The position numbers were made by a program, and so were the translations under genes. Shown here one piece after another: positions 37,349-49,737 of a DNA stretch of 64,000 nucleotides (positions within the stretch are counted from its first letter, which is position 1; the number at the start of each line of letters is the position of its first letter). Source of the stretch: Tetrapyrgos nigripes (taxonomy: Eukaryota; Basidiomycota; Agaricomycetes; Agaricales; Campanellaceae). The notes beneath the pieces were generated by a model. It had not been told where the DNA came from. It did not search any database and saw nothing but the letters and a program-made list of their open reading frames with translations. The stretch spans positions 496,001 through 560,000 of the forward strand of contig JAACJM010000014.1 of assembly GCA_013368315.1 (NCBI GenBank). The letters are read 5' to 3'.

Positions 37349-40079
37349 ATGGATTCTCACTATCAGTCGCCCCAAGATCCCGATAATTTTGGCGAGCCCC
37401 AGCCGCACCCTTACCTTCACGAGCCACTGCTCTACATCTCTAATATTCCTCCTTATGTATCTGACGAAAACATCGCTGTTGCATTTGTTACTTGCGGCCC
37501 TTTCAGACCCAAGGTTCCTCGGGACGGTACCAGCAGTCTTCTCTCGGGAACTATCGAGTTTAGGTTCCTCGAAAAAGGTGCGTCATTTGCTTATATTTCT
37601 AGCTACTAAACAGCTCATTTTCGTGTTTTTTTAGCTGAGAAGGCTCTGGCTACGCTTCAAGCACGCCCTATTCCAGGCTTGACGCCTCCTGTTCACCTCA
37701 TGCTTTCTCCTTATCCGCCAACAAACCCACCTACTCCTCTTCCACCTCCATCCGCCACTCCTCGTTTGGTCAAACATCTTCCGCCCGGTTTCTCCGATTC
37801 TCAACTTTATGACCTCTTCAGACCCTTTGGTGCTCTCTCGTCTGTCAGAACACAGACTCCGTTTGGACCTGACACGGGTATGGTGGAATTTTGGAACGAA
37901 GACGACGCCAGACGTGGCGAAGAAGCTATGCACTGCGCTGATGTAGAGGGTTCGAACATTGCCGTCCAAATTTATCAACCCAGGCGCACGGCCAGTGGTA
38001 CAGTACCGGAATTCAACGCGAATGCTCCTGCTTTTGTGCCTTCTGGTTCAGTGTATCCGTATCCTGCCCAGCAGTACTCTCCACCTCGTCCGCATTACAG
38101 CCCTAGGAGTGTCGTGTCCCCTATCCCGCATTTTGTCCATGGTCCAGGCCAACAGGTACAATTGGCTCCTCCTTCTGGCCCTGGGTCAAACAGTCACAGC
38201 GGGCTGATTGATCCATGCAACCTGTTTTGCAAAGTAAGCACACAGGGTCTTCCGAGTGCTTCTATTTTTCTTATGAAGTTTTCACTAGAATCTTGACCCC
38301 GAAATCGACTCGAATGGTCTTTTCACCCATTTCCGTCAATTTGGACAAATTGTGAGGTGTGTAAGCAAAACAGATGATCTCTTTTGCAAATTCACTCATT
38401 GTCCTTCTTCCAGTGCTCGGGTGATGCGTAATGAAAATGGCGAGAGCAGAGGTTTCGGCTTCGTCTCCTACCAAACTCCAGATCAAGGTTCGCATTCAAA
38501 GATTATCATACTTACACATTTCTGACGCGATCCGTCATAGCTGCCGCCGCTTTGCACGCTATGAATGGTGTCACGCTTGGATCTAAGCAAGTTGTAGTTC
38601 GGCTCCATGAGCCTAAGCAGCTTAGGCAGGAGAAGCTGGCCCAGCGTTTCGGAGGTCACAATGGTCATCCGAGAAATTCAAGTGGTGCCACGAGTCCGAC
38701 CGCCAGTGAAGGAGGCGAAAGCTACCAGGGCTGGGGCAGTCCTCGTCATCACTCTCAACCCCTGGCTTCGCCTACAGCTCATTTCGATAGGTCAGAGAGG
38801 GGTAGACGCGGTAGTGGGAGCTACTACAACGTAAGTTGCCTCTACATTGACCTTCTCGAAAGAACTGAAGTAAACCTTCCATGCAGGCTGCTTTGCAGGG
38901 TACTTTGAACATTTCCATGCGTTATGATGATCTGGCATCGCTCTCGCCTGTCGTACGCAAGGAAGTCCTTACTGGTGAACTTAGCCGACGAATCAAGGAC
39001 ATGAACACCGTTGCAGCAAGTGACATAGATCCAATTGTAGATGCGCTCGTGAACGTCTCTCTCAGCGAGGTGGTCCAGGTGATTGAAGATCCCGAAAAGT
39101 TTGCCGAACAAGTCCGGAATCTCCAGACCTCACTCAGAGCCACCTCCAATGACAACTCTGACAAGTCGCCATCTCGCTCTGCTTCTGCCTCGCAGGATTC
39201 CCGATTACTCGACCCCAACCAATTGGCTGCCACTGCGAGCGCTCCAGAACATCCTGGCACCCCCATCTCTGGCCACGCTTCCTTGTCAACACCTCCGCGG
39301 ACGTCTTCACCCTCGGGTTCCGTTCCGCCCACTTCAGAACGTGACCGTTTCTTGGCAGCAGTGAGCAAATTGGAGTCGTCCAACCAAGAACAACTCACAG
39401 ACCTCCTCATGAGTCTTCCCAAACGCGAACGAGCCATGTGCTTGTTCAACATGGAAGTTCTCCGTGCAAAACTCGCCGACGCGAAGGTTGTACTGGAAAC
39501 GGCGGATGATGAAGATGACAAGGTTCCTGAGGTACCCAAGACTCCTCAAAACAAGAAGACGTTGCCCAGAGCGGATATGTCACCGCAGACGCCCGAGCTG
39601 AGCTCGCGTGGACCGTCAGAAGCGGCGTCGCCCGCTCCTAGTACGCCTGCGACATCCAGCTCGAATTACACTATCGCGTCGTTGGCCAAGCTCCCCGCAG
39701 CTGAGGTTGTTCGTCTTGCTACTGGCCCCAACGCAGCTTCATTACCATTCCCCAAAGCTGACCCATTGGTGGTCAAGGCTACGGACGAGTTCATTGACTC
39801 GCTGTTGGATAAGGCCCCTCAAGAGCAGAAGCAGAAGCTAGGTGACAAGCTCTTCAAGGTCATCAAATCATTTGGGATCAAGGGTGCTGTGAGTATTTTT
39901 TAGTTCTGTGGCTGTGAATCGATGTGCTGATGGTTTTCGTTTTCTCCTTATAATAGCCCAAGGTTACCATCAAGCTTCTCGACGAAGAAGATTTGCGTGC
40001 TTTGGCACATCTCATGAACAGCTACCCTTCCGTCTTGAAAGACAAGGCTCAAGCTGTTGCTACAGTGTCTGCCAAGTAA
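37349..40079 (+). CDS. rrm4: Rrm4-like endosomal mRNA transport protein (3 RRM, 3 MLLE-like)
   Basis: Exons 37349–37577, 37635–38233, 38289–38356, 38414–38487, 38541–38830, 38887–39888 and 39957–40079 give 794 aa. RRM1 (about residues 25–105, LLYISNIPP) is followed by RRM2 (about 125–200, PRLVKHLPPGFSDSQLYDLF) and RRM3 (RNP2 LFCKNL, RNP1 SRGFGFVSY). The C-terminal half holds MLLE-like modules: DALVNVSLSEVVQVIEDPEK, then TDLLMSLPKRERAMCLFNME, and finally LGDKLFKVIKSFGIKG with LLDEEDLRALAHLMNSYP. This order and length match Ustilago maydis Rrm4, which rides on early endosomes and links mRNA to the Upa1 adaptor through MLLE domains. Linkers are Ser/Pro/Thr-rich. A Pab1-like protein is the alternative, but Pab1 has four RRMs and one MLLE. 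The gene looks intact. Confidence 0.88.
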
Positions 40080-41383
40080 ATTTTGTTTGCTGTTTTGCCG
40101 AATCATTTCGAGTGGGTCCTATAGCCCTTTCCAAGGCATAGTCACTCGAAACAAGAAAACATCGACTGTGTGAGTATACAGTGATTCTTCTGTTCTCGAC
40201 CACTCGAGCTCACATCACTCTACAGGTCTCCTCCCTATATCTGAGCCTTTGTGCTCTGTTTTGTGTTGATTTTGCGGGAAAAAGTATCGTCCATCCACCA
40301 TCCAAGGGAATATCTACTTACCAATACAAATCTGAGCTAGTTTGTTTTTCTTTTTCGCGGTTTTTTGATTTTTCTCCGTGCCCATCAACATTCACAACAC
40401 TTGTTCTTCCCTTCCCTGCCGTTTACCTGATGATCATGATTATTATGACTCCCTTTCGCATACACCTCTTTCCTATTCCCATCCCAGTTGTCGACCACTA
40501 GCCCTTTGTCAACGCTGTTGACTCGACCTGTTTTCCTTGTCTTGTTTGTACCTCGCCTTTTCAAGCTTCGACATTGCCAATGCCCTTGTTCAACGCATTT
40601 TATCTAAAGTATTACTTTACTTTACTTCACCCACTTTCTTCTCTCTTTCCCTCCCCTTTCCTTCAGGTCGAAATTCTGATGATCATGTTGCATGTTGAAT
40701 TTGGATTTCTTATTCTAAAGCATTCTCATGCCAGACGAAACAAGAACCTCTATACGCCCAGGACAATTACGTTTACCGTTGACTTGCACTGGTTGTTTTC
40801 TCTCTAATACTGCTACATCGTGCATTTGATGACGTTCTTGTCTCATGAAACTGTTTTACGACGCGTCATGATCTCTCTGAATATACATACATTATCGCTA
40901 TCTTGAAGGTTCATCACAGAGCTCTGCAGAGTGGAGCATTTCCAATTGAAGACCAGCATTAAAAGCTCTTGTGCGGCCGTCGACGCTGTAAAACGACCTG
41001 CTATGCCCTATACTTTAAGCCAATAGACGACTTGATGGCGGAACAACCACCATCAAATGTTTGAAACGCTTGAGCACTGATTGTATTTCCTAATTTCTGA
41101 CGACTGCGGTAGTAGGACGGAGATAAAATAGAAGAATAAGTAACACAGATAATTAAGAAATAAAATAAGAATAAATGAAGGAGAGGCGCAGGGACCAAAG
41201 CCCTTAGATAGAGATGTGAGAGAGAGCCAACTAATAACGATACATAGTTTGAATATGCGAAACAGCCAAAAACAAGACATCCAAAAGCGATAAAGATGCA
41301 ATGCAATAATGAGAGTCCAACGTCCATAACCCGCACCACCACCACACCACGGCAACATCAGGCAGTGACTTCCCGAATCCTAT
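40080..41383. other. intergenic between convergent genes
   Basis: The 3' flank of the Rrm4-like gene (pyrimidine-rich to about 40680) and of the leftward acetyltransferase gene. No coding sequence is supported. The cysteine/leucine-rich ORFs near 41000–41360 are translations of low-complexity DNA. Confidence 0.5.
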
Positions 41384-42213
41384 TTAAAGAGTCTTGAAGT
41401 ATTTTTTGAATTGGACCTTCAAACCTCCAGCCTCATAAGGGTAGTTCTTCGTTTCGCCTACAACCCATCCTTCTCGTGAGTATACATATTGAGCTGCAGG
41501 TTGGAGATTGCTGGTCTCGGAGTAGATAGTGGGGATTTTGCGTTCTTTTGCGTAGGTCATCAGGTTGCGAACGAGGGCAGTGGCCATGCCTTGTCGGCGG
41601 TGCGTGGGAGCGACATATAGACGACGGAGGTGAGCAGGGCTTACAGATGCGTCTGTGAGGGAGTCAAAGATATTTAACACAAGAAGGGAGATTGCATAGA
41701 CAGGTAAACTTACCGAGACCAACACATCCTACAATCTCGTAGCTACTCTTCCACAGATTCATGGAAGGAACTTCTACGACCCAGAAATTACTGTCATTCT
41801 GACCTCCGACTTTGTATGTAGCCATGATATTCGCTAGGTCAGTCCTGTAAGCTGTGTCGACGTAGTCGACAAAGGCAGCTCGGACATTCCAGTAGACATG
41901 GAACATCAATATGCTGACTGCTAGTATGAGGGTGAAACCCAAGATTCTGAAAAGCCCCGTATATGCGGTTGCGGCGGCGACGCCAGCCAAAAAGAGGAAG
42001 TAATAAAAGTAAAAGAGCGAGGTGGTGAAAACATGGCGGAGCATGAAGTAGAATGGAGATCCGGCTGTTAAAGAGCAGTCAGAGCCTGGTGAGAGGCAAA
42101 TAGCGAACTGAAGACAACGCACTTCCATCGACAACAGCTGCATATACCAAGTCCTTCACTTGTTGTTCATCTTCGGCGCGGTAGTTACGGATGGAGAAAG
42201 TTCCTTTAGACAT
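41384..42213 (-). CDS. membrane GNAT N-acetyltransferase (NAT8-like), 236 aa
   Basis: Exons 42123–42213, 41714–42064 and 41384–41652 join in phase to 236 aa. The N-terminus (MSKGTFSIRNYRAEDEQQV) is the first GNAT strand-helix. It is interrupted by a hydrophobic hairpin (FYFYYFLFLAGVAAATAYTG and FRILGFTLILAVSILMF, about residues 45–90). The fold then resumes with FWVVEVP and the acetyl-CoA loop LRRLYVAPTHRRQGMATALV (Q/R-x-x-G-x-A type). An insertion of two membrane helices inside the GNAT fold resembles NAT8-family enzymes of the ER membrane. The substrate cannot be told from sequence. Confidence 0.88.
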
Positions 42214-43041
42214 TGTTTGCGAGGACACCGAGTAGAATCAACAAAGTGGGAGGGTAGAGGGGGTGAAGAGGAGGAGGTTATGAGGCACCGAAAAGGCCAA
42301 GGATGTAAATATGCGCGAAGAAGCCTGTCGCCCGACCTTTATTGCAGATCCTGACCAGGGTAAGGTGGCTATGCGCCGGTTGTCTGATCCGCGTTTCGTT
42401 TAGTTCCTTACAGACTCACTCGGTCTAGTATATAGTTTCATATGCATGAGCATTCCTTCAATGTTTCTAACGGCACCGGTGATACTAGCCGCCGTGTCCC
42501 TTTCAAGGGCTTTCACTTGCAAGAAACAAAGATATCTCGGCACAAAGGACACGGAGGGACGCGGAGGGACATTGGAAATCGCGTTGCCACAGACGCGTAA
42601 GAACTGATATACTTTTCAAATGATGCAGTGCCCGTCGACTTTGCCCGTCAGCGGTGCGCTCCCACAGCGATTTGCAGCTGCTCGACTTGGACCACCGGAT
42701 CCAGCAAAGGAAAGCCGACGGTGATGCATCTACGCGCCTCTGCCAATATTGAATATCAACTTCAATATCATTTGTGAAATCGGAAAGGCAATAAAGAGGT
42801 CCCACATGGCCGAAGACAGTCCTATAGACTCCTATAGACAGCCCTGAGCCACTCCTGACGATCATGACGATACCCATGAGTCTATGATCTCGCGCAGCAC
42901 GTTGGTCCGTGAATAAGCAGTCGGGGTCTTTCCGAGCTGGAAAGCAGACTGAAGCCATGAAAACAAGACGATAGTTGGTAATCTGTATTGGCAGGGTATA
43001 ATGAGTGGAGACGATACCGAGCTACAGAGACAGACAGACAG
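42214..43041. other. intergenic, no supported gene
   Basis: Contains the acetyltransferase promoter side and the 3' side of the PP2C gene. A 151-codon minus-strand ORF (42503–42958) starts with ATG but has no family resemblance or splice support. The plus strand shows a small internal repetition, GGACACGGAGGGACGCGGAGGGAC, around 42550. Confidence 0.4.
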
Positions 43042-44597
43042 TCATATCTTTACCACCACCACCGATATGTCATCCTGCAGACTCGGCATCGACGTGTTCT
43101 GAGAAAACTGCATCGTCAGCTCCCGCGCCATCTTTCTATTATCCAAACCAAATAGGACATTTTCAATAACCCGTTTCGCCGAATTTGATTCACGTTCTTC
43201 GGGTATAAACCCATGGCCGAGTCTTTCTTTCCAGATCTTGGTGAACTCATGAATCATCGGACTCGAGACCCCAAGGTGAGATGGACTAGAATTAACACCG
43301 CGAGCAAGAGCCGTCAATAGTCTGGCCCTTTCTTCCTTAGTCACGGTGAGATCCTTGATTTGCGCTTGCAAAGCATCCCTCAAGCCGTCGGAAGCGAAGA
43401 CGAGGGTATAGCCAGCGTTGAGGGTATAATGACGGACTGAGGGTGTTGAGGAAACATAAGGAGGTGTCTTATGCACCGTACGCCATTCCGAAATGGTCTG
43501 TGAGCTGACGAAACAAGGTTCGGAGTATTTCAATATGTGGTGAGAGATTTCGGGGTCGACTTTAAACATCATATCACCAAGTGCTTTGTAAAGGGAAAAA
43601 GTATTAGAGAAGGATGTTAGATAAGAGTTGACAACACTGTAGACCTACCTCGAGTCACGGCCAACGCTCGAAGAACTCTGCCATGTCTCACGACCCCCTC
43701 TTCGTTTGGATGGTCTGCTTGCAATCTTCCTATCTCTGAAGGGTTGCTACTGTTGTGCAGATCATTGAGAGAAAGATATTGGGGGTCTTCGCCTTCCCGT
43801 TTCATTTCTGCAACTGAAAACGGGTTCAGAACACAATTGAGGAACAGTTCACGAGGAACTTACGTGCCTCCGAATCCCCAAGAGACCCAACCCAAAGGTC
43901 CCTCCTGTTATACGCCAAAATCCCCACCAACGCTGTCGTTCCTACTATAGCCTTCCTGGCGGTTTCTTTGTGCGCCTGCATGACCGCCAGAGCATCGGCC
44001 TTCGTCCATTCACTTATAGGTCGATCTGAGGACTCGGAGATAATTCTTAATACGCGTTCCAGTAGATCGGCGTCAAATTTTTGGAAGGTGTTGATGATAG
44101 CAGCTTTCACTGCACCATCTATTGAAAGGTCGCCCTGAGTTGCATAGGCTAAAACTTCGGACACTGCTGACACCAGGAGTGGGGGTAAAGTCTGCGACGC
44201 GTAGTCGGATAGCACATCACCGCCATGCCCTAAATTGCAGCCTTTTCAGTACCCGCCCAAAGTCCGATTGTTTCTTCATACCATCAAACACACCAAAAAC
44301 TACACCGCTCTCAAACTCGTGCACAAAGACTCTATCTTCGTTCCGTTGTTTGTACGCTTGGAAACTTGCAGAAGAGATCTCGACACCACGCTTGTCGCCA
44401 TTGCTGAGATAGTGCTGCACCGAAGACCCAGAGACCTTACTGTCAAAAAGCACTTGTAGTTCGGGTCGTGGAGCAAGGCAATACGTAGCAGGAGGCTTGC
44501 TGTCGTCGTATGAATCGACAAAGTACCTCACTCCGGCGGGGGACAGAAAAGAGCGGAATTCGGGGTAAGGGTTGGCATCGTCGACCTTGCTGGTCAT
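43042..44597 (-). CDS. PP2C-type protein phosphatase, 462 aa
   Basis: Exons 44282–44597, 43864–44229, 43649–43813 and 43042–43583 join in phase to 462 aa. PP2C metal-binding motifs are in order: RNEDRVF, VFGVFDGHGGDVLSDYAS (built across the first intron), LWVGSLGDSEA, VTRALGDMMFK, LVFASDGLRD and the C-terminal DDISVVVVKI (usual DN replaced by DD). PPM/PP2C enzymes are Mn/Mg-dependent Ser/Thr phosphatases. The long alpha-rich insert between the second and third motifs resembles the pyruvate dehydrogenase phosphatase/Ptc5-6 branch (inference), but I see no clear mitochondrial presequence. The gene looks complete. Confidence 0.9.
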
Positions 44598-44985
44598 AAT
44601 GGATTCGGTTCAAGTCAACGGAAGCTCTCCATCGCGGCGTGACTCGCATACACTCCTAGAGCAGAGTCTTGACCGGGTCTTGAGTCACACGACAGGATGG
44701 TCCTTTTCTATTTCAACGGAGCCTAAAGACTTTTTCTCTGCCGTATACTTCAGTTACTGCATGTAACCCATCCTCAGCCTGAGCACTTACCTGGTGGACG
44801 AGAAATACGGGACGTTGTGGGGTAAGTGAAAGTGGCAGTGCACGGCGCACGCAACTCAGCTGCGTCCAGCGCTCAGTAACACTGGTAGGCATCTTTGATT
44901 GTGGTAGCCAAGGCCAATTCATGTCTATCGCTTTGGATTGGCTTAAATACAATGCCTCCATCTCATCCACTCAAGCTCTCTCACT
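44598..44985. other. divergent intergenic region (PP2C / array gene A)
   Basis: A 388-bp region between the divergent PP2C start (44597) and array gene A start (44986). No coding sequence is seen. The CTTAAATACAATG stretch near 44941–44953 may serve as a TATA-like element for gene A; copy B has a similar GGCTTAAATACAG at about 48032. Confidence 0.45.
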
Positions 44986-46620
44986 ATGTCTGCACGCGAT
45001 GATCCAGACTCATCTGTTCCTCTACTTCAAGACGATGACCTCAATGCTGGTGTAAATCAGCTACGAACAGACGTAGAAGGACAAACCAGTGTGGTGCCAC
45101 GCTATCACTCATCCTTCAAGAGAACATGGAAGAAACATCCACGGAAATGCATTGTTTTCTCAGTCGCATTCGCTGCAGCCCTCATTGCGTTGCTTCTTGC
45201 TATTTTCGTCGTTGTCCCAAAACGAACACCTAATACTGAGCATGAAGACGTAGAAGACGGCTTTGCCATTGATCCCAGACTAGAGGTGAGTGATGGCAGG
45301 AGTTTCTTATTTTTCACCTTGGCTCATCCATCACGGCAGAAATACCAAATGCTCAACGATACTTTGGTTTGTCCTGACTGGACCGAAATACCCGGCAACT
45401 CGACAACCAGCACAGCATCTTTCAACTTGCCCTCGTCAACCGACCTCACCTTTTTCCTCACTCGTGGCAGTCCGATAACCGGCCAATTCGCGATTGCTAA
45501 TGAAAGACTGGGTCTCAATGAGGACATCAAAGTCGACGTTTTCGCTCGTCATTATGACACCGGAAATGGGAGAAAGCAACTTCAACAGTCAAAAGCTTGC
45601 TTCGCTGGCCAGCAGAATGAACAAGGCATTATGATTTGGGTGCGTTTTCCATTTTTCACGCTTACTTCCTGCAGAATGCTAACCTGCTCATATATAGGCG
45701 GACCCAGAAACCACCTTCTCGGAGATCTCCTTTGAAATTTCTGTCCATCTCCCAAATATCCAAGAATTCCGCGATATCTCAACCGACTTCACTAACAGCG
45801 CCGTCACCCATACCATGGACATACATTTCGACCTGTGGCGACCTACTTCCTTCGGTGTTACGAGGTTCGCTGCGAGAAATGCATCTATGGACATCGGTGT
45901 GAGTCATCATTTCATCTTGGGGGTTGGAACCTTCAGTCTGACTATCTCCTTTCCTCAGGCTTTGCTGAGTCCGAAAATCTACGTCCACACCAACAATGCA
46001 GAGATTAGAGGTTTCTTTGGTGCAAGCGAAGCTATCCAGATCCAAACTAACAACGCGCCAATACTGGCTACAATATTTACCGCTGGTAACCACTCAGGAG
46101 CCCAGGCCAGTCTTTCAATCAAGAACGATAACGGGTCAGTCACTTCTCCCTTCAAGTTCCTGATAATTGGAAGGTCCTCACCTACTTCTTTTCTGACAGC
46201 CCAATTACCGCGGCGATTGCTATGGTATCTGACTTCAGTCATAACGAACTCGACGCCTCGTTACATACGACCAACGGTGACCTGATCATTGACACTCCTC
46301 GATATGGTATGTCAGACAAGGCTGTGTTTCGTCTAGACGCGTCAACCTCGAATGCGTTTGCGTTCCTGTCCCTTCCCATGGATTTCCAAGGAACCTTTGA
46401 TCTGAGCACAACGGCTGGAACGGCTTCGTTGGTATTGGACCCTGATCAGCGAGATGGCAAAGGTCGGGAGAGAGTGATGGAGATGGATAAAGTCAATGAA
46501 AAGGCGCATAAGGCTGGGAAAGTTTATTGGGGTGAAGAACCTCCGAAGAGTGAGCAGGGGAATATAAAGCTGAGGACTACGCAGAGGGATGTAACCGTCA
46601 GTGGTGTCGACCCCAACTGA
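44986..46620 (+). CDS. tandem-array membrane protein A, 465 aa
   Basis: Five exons (44986–45285, 45340–45639, 45698–45898, 45959–46134 and 46200–46620) join in phase to 465 aa. A cytosolic N-terminus with a PLLQ motif and a Lys/Arg cluster precedes one transmembrane helix (SVAFAAALIALLLAIFVVV, about residues 58–77). The rest should be outside or in the lumen: a conserved DPRLE, CPDW and SKACF region with two Cys, then repeated beta-strand units ending in a Thr-Asn-Gly/Asn-Ala motif (VHTNNAEI; LHTTNGDLII; STSNAFAFL). The C-terminal part is KVYWGEEPPK and RDVTVSGV. The TTNGDL-type repeats recall the DUF4097/adhesin-like beta-solenoid, which I infer and cannot confirm. No enzyme motif. Confidence 0.85.
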
Positions 46621-46964
46621 CAAGTGTACGCAGATTTTTTGAACAAAGGAAGTTTCTGAAGCCTGTCGTTATTCTGAACCGTTTTGTCGGAAGGAACGAT
46701 CTTGATGTTTCAGATTCAGTATTACAATTTTCTTCCCTTCCCAAGATGTTACCGTGAGCTGCGCTATCCGCAGTGATAAACGCCCTAGCTCAAGCACCAT
46801 CAAGATGTATACGATCCAGTTTTGATGTGGTAGGTGAAAGCAATTACTTGAAAATCTGGCTTGTAGAATTCAATCTCATCATAGAACAGAAGTCTTTTCC
46901 AATGCTGTTTGAGCACTTGACTGGCATCTTATCAAGCCGGCTAATCGCGGTAGCGAAGACCAAT

Positions 46965-47858
46965 TCATGCACTGTCATTTTGAGTCGCCGACTGATTCCT
47001 AGTCGCTATAACCTCCTCCGCATACTCCCAAATACTCTGACCTCCAGGTTTCCAGTCTTGAAGACCCTTCAAAGTAGGTATCACAACAATATCGACATGC
47101 TCCGCATCACGCCTATTCTGAAACTCGATCCCCGACATGCGGATAATAATCAAGGTTTTCAAGGTCGAACACGTCCCAAGGACAGTCTCGACAGATGTTG
47201 GGAATTCTGGCCAGCCCCCAGCTCAGACACACATGGGTGACGGAGGGAAGAAAGTCAAGGGGTTCAAGTTCAGGCGGTTCTTTGTGAGTCCAGAAAGCCA
47301 AACGGCACTGGTTTTGGGAAGAGCCATGAAATGAGAAAGCTCAATGGACAACATTTGAAGAGGCATTTGAGCTATAGTCCAGGTCATGGTGGGATAACGC
47401 GAGTGTTCCACGCAGCATGTTAATGACATGGTCGGTAAAAGAGCCTATCCTTGAACAGAGTGTAGACGTACCAAGCCGGTAGATCCGTTTACAAAGAGCC
47501 ATATTGGATAGTTCTTCATCACAAAGTTTGTGGTGATAGGTCAGACACAGCTTGTGGTATATTTCGCGGTCTCGGCTGTCAGAGTGCTAGCGTAGATTTG
47601 GCCTAGTTTACGAGCTTGAGCCGTCCTTCTTTCATTGCAGTTATCTAGAATGACATATTCGTGTAGAATGGAGTCAACCCTAGTAGTAAGGATGAGTATA
47701 AGGGCCTCGGCTCACAGCAAACGACACGAAGACTCACCATTCCTTGACGCGATGCGCTACCAGTCGAAGAGCTGGGGCAGCAGTTGGATGATTTCTGACG
47801 GCGAACTGGACAATTTCGTGTTCCAACTTGGAGGGGAATTCCATGACGAGGATCAGAG
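46965..47858 (-). pseudogene. remnant of an agaric F-box-like protein, antisense in the array
   Basis: On the minus strand, an ATG near 47857 opens MEFPSKLEHEIVQFAVRNHP and VAHRVKEW followed by a GTGAGT donor. This is the start of a short multicopy agaric family (usual form L-P-x-E-L-E-x-E-I-F). Further left are LSIELSHFMALP, SVTHVCLSWGLARIP and VFDLENLDYYP, then AEHVDIVVIPTLKGLQDW and WEYAEEVIATRN, in different frames and separated by stops. The order is that of the family, but the middle could not be assembled, so it is probably broken. It sits between array genes A and B on the opposite strand. Confidence 0.5.
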
Positions 47859-48074
47859 TGCGGGGTTGAGCAGAGGGGTTTAGTGTTGTGCGGACAGGGC
47901 AAGATATGAGCTGTGGCTGCAGCTTTCAATTCGCTGAGAATGAGACTCGCCCTATAAATAGGACTCGTAACCACCAGATTGTTGCCACTATAGAAAACCC
48001 GGTGTATCATCAGATTTCTGGTACCTGGAGTGGCTTAAATACAGTCTCAGCGGTCCAGAAATTGAATACATACT

Positions 48075-49737
48075 ATGCCCACGTACGAGGAATCAGAGTC
48101 GCTCGTTCCCCTCCTCCAAAGCGAGGATGTCGATCCCAGTGGATTTCAGTCCCGGGAAGACATAGAAGAAGCTTCTCCCCTAGTTTCAGCAAAATCCCTG
48201 TCCTACTATTTCCAGAGAATTTGGAAGAGTCATCGGCGAAAACGCGTTGTTGTGCTTGCTGCTTTATCTGCAGCATTCATTATCATCATCATCATTCTCA
48301 GCATTGCTTTTAGAGGGGCAGCCACCATTCCAGAGCCGGAAGAAGTAGAAGAAGAGTTTGCCAAGGATCCTAGACTCGAGGTGAGTAATGACCAAATTAA
48401 AAATTTCTTCCCGTCCACTGTCCAACAATGGTCATCCAATTGCTTACCAGAAATATCAAACCCTCAATGATACCTTACTCTGTGGTGACTGGACAACACC
48501 GGACGTCAGGTCTCCTATTAGCACCGTTTCCTTCAACTTGTACTCTTCAGTCAACCTCACGTTCTTCCTCACTCGTGGAAATCCTATCAATGGCCAAATC
48601 ATCATCCATCCTGAGAGACTCGAAAGCCCCGACCATATAAGAGTGGACATCACCGCGAAGCACAATGATTTAGGGAGAAAACAGCTTCAGCTATCAAAGG
48701 CTTGTTTAGCTGGACAGGACAATGAGCATGGTATTATGATATGGGTGCGTCTCGCGTTCCTCGCTGGCTTCCATGATGGCTCACTGAATTTTCTGAATAC
48801 TCTAGGCAGATCCACAAACCACATTCTCGGATGTCACATATGAAATTAGGGTCCATCTCCCTGATATTCGAGATTTTCACGATATATCCACCGACTTCAC
48901 CAATAGTGCCGTCCTTCATGACTTCACAGTGCCTCTAGACCTGTTCAGTCCTACGTCCTTTGACATTCTGAGAATTGCCACCAGAAATGCCAAAATCACT
49001 GGTGTAAGTAGCACTTCATTAGATTGTTTCACGAACGCCAAAAGGCTCAAATTTTCTTCTCTTTCAGGAACTGTTCAGCTCTCAAATTTACATCCATACC
49101 ACCAATGCAGAAGTCAAAGGTATCTTCGCAGCCAGTGACGTCATACAAATCCAAACCAGCAAAGCACCTGCCTATATCACAGTAATTACCGTTGCAAAGC
49201 ACGCAGAAGCCGAGACGTCTGTTTCAATTAGAAATAAGGATGCGTAAGTTGGCACTCCTCTTGTACTCACACCGTCTCACGTCTGGATTTTGGCACAATA
49301 GGGCAATCATTGTCGCTGACATCTCCATCCTTTCCCGGTTTGACCATGCAACACTCAATGCCTCAGTACACACCACCAACGGTAATTTGATCATCAACGG
49401 CCATTCTCGAATAGACATGCCAGACAAGGCCATCTTTCTTCTCAACGCGTCAACCTCGAATGCTCCCGCGAGCCTACACCTTCCCAAGGAATTTCAAGGT
49501 ACCTTCAACATGAGCACAACGTCTGGAACGGCCTCTCTGAAATTGAACAGCGATCAACGTGATAGAGACGGTCAGAAGAGAGTGGTGAGCATGGATATCG
49601 CCAATGCAAAGGCGCACAAGGCTGGGAAGCTTTATTGGGGTGGAGAACCTCCGGAGAGTGATCAAGGGGATGTGAAGTTGAAGACCTCAAAGAAGGATGT
49701 AACTATCAGTGGTGTCCATCCTGGCAATGATCGGTGA
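48075..49737 (+). CDS. tandem-array membrane protein B, 469 aa
   Basis: Five exons (48075–48380, 48451–48744, 48806–49003, 49068–49243 and 49302–49737) have the same phases as gene A and give 469 aa. MPTYEESESLVPLLQSEDVD leads to a Lys/Arg cluster and a transmembrane helix (AALSAAFIIIIIILSIAF). The outer domain follows gene A: KDPRLE, CGDW, LTFFLTRGNPI, SKACLAGQDNE, IHTTNAEVKGIF, VHTTNGNLIIN, STSNAPASLHLP, KLYWGGEPPE and KDVTISGVHP. Full collinearity with A shows an ancient tandem duplication; divergence is moderate and both frames are intact, which suggests both are maintained. Confidence 0.85.

Noticed and set aside
38922..39539. 205-codon ORF antisense to the Rrm4-like gene
   Set aside because: It is the mirror of the Ser/Pro-rich linker and MLLE coding exon; such antisense ORFs are common in GC-balanced fungal exons.
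42503..42958. 151-codon minus-strand ORF between the acetyltransferase and PP2C genes
   Set aside because: It has an ATG but no recognisable domain and overlaps a small internal GGAGGGAC repetition; insufficient support.
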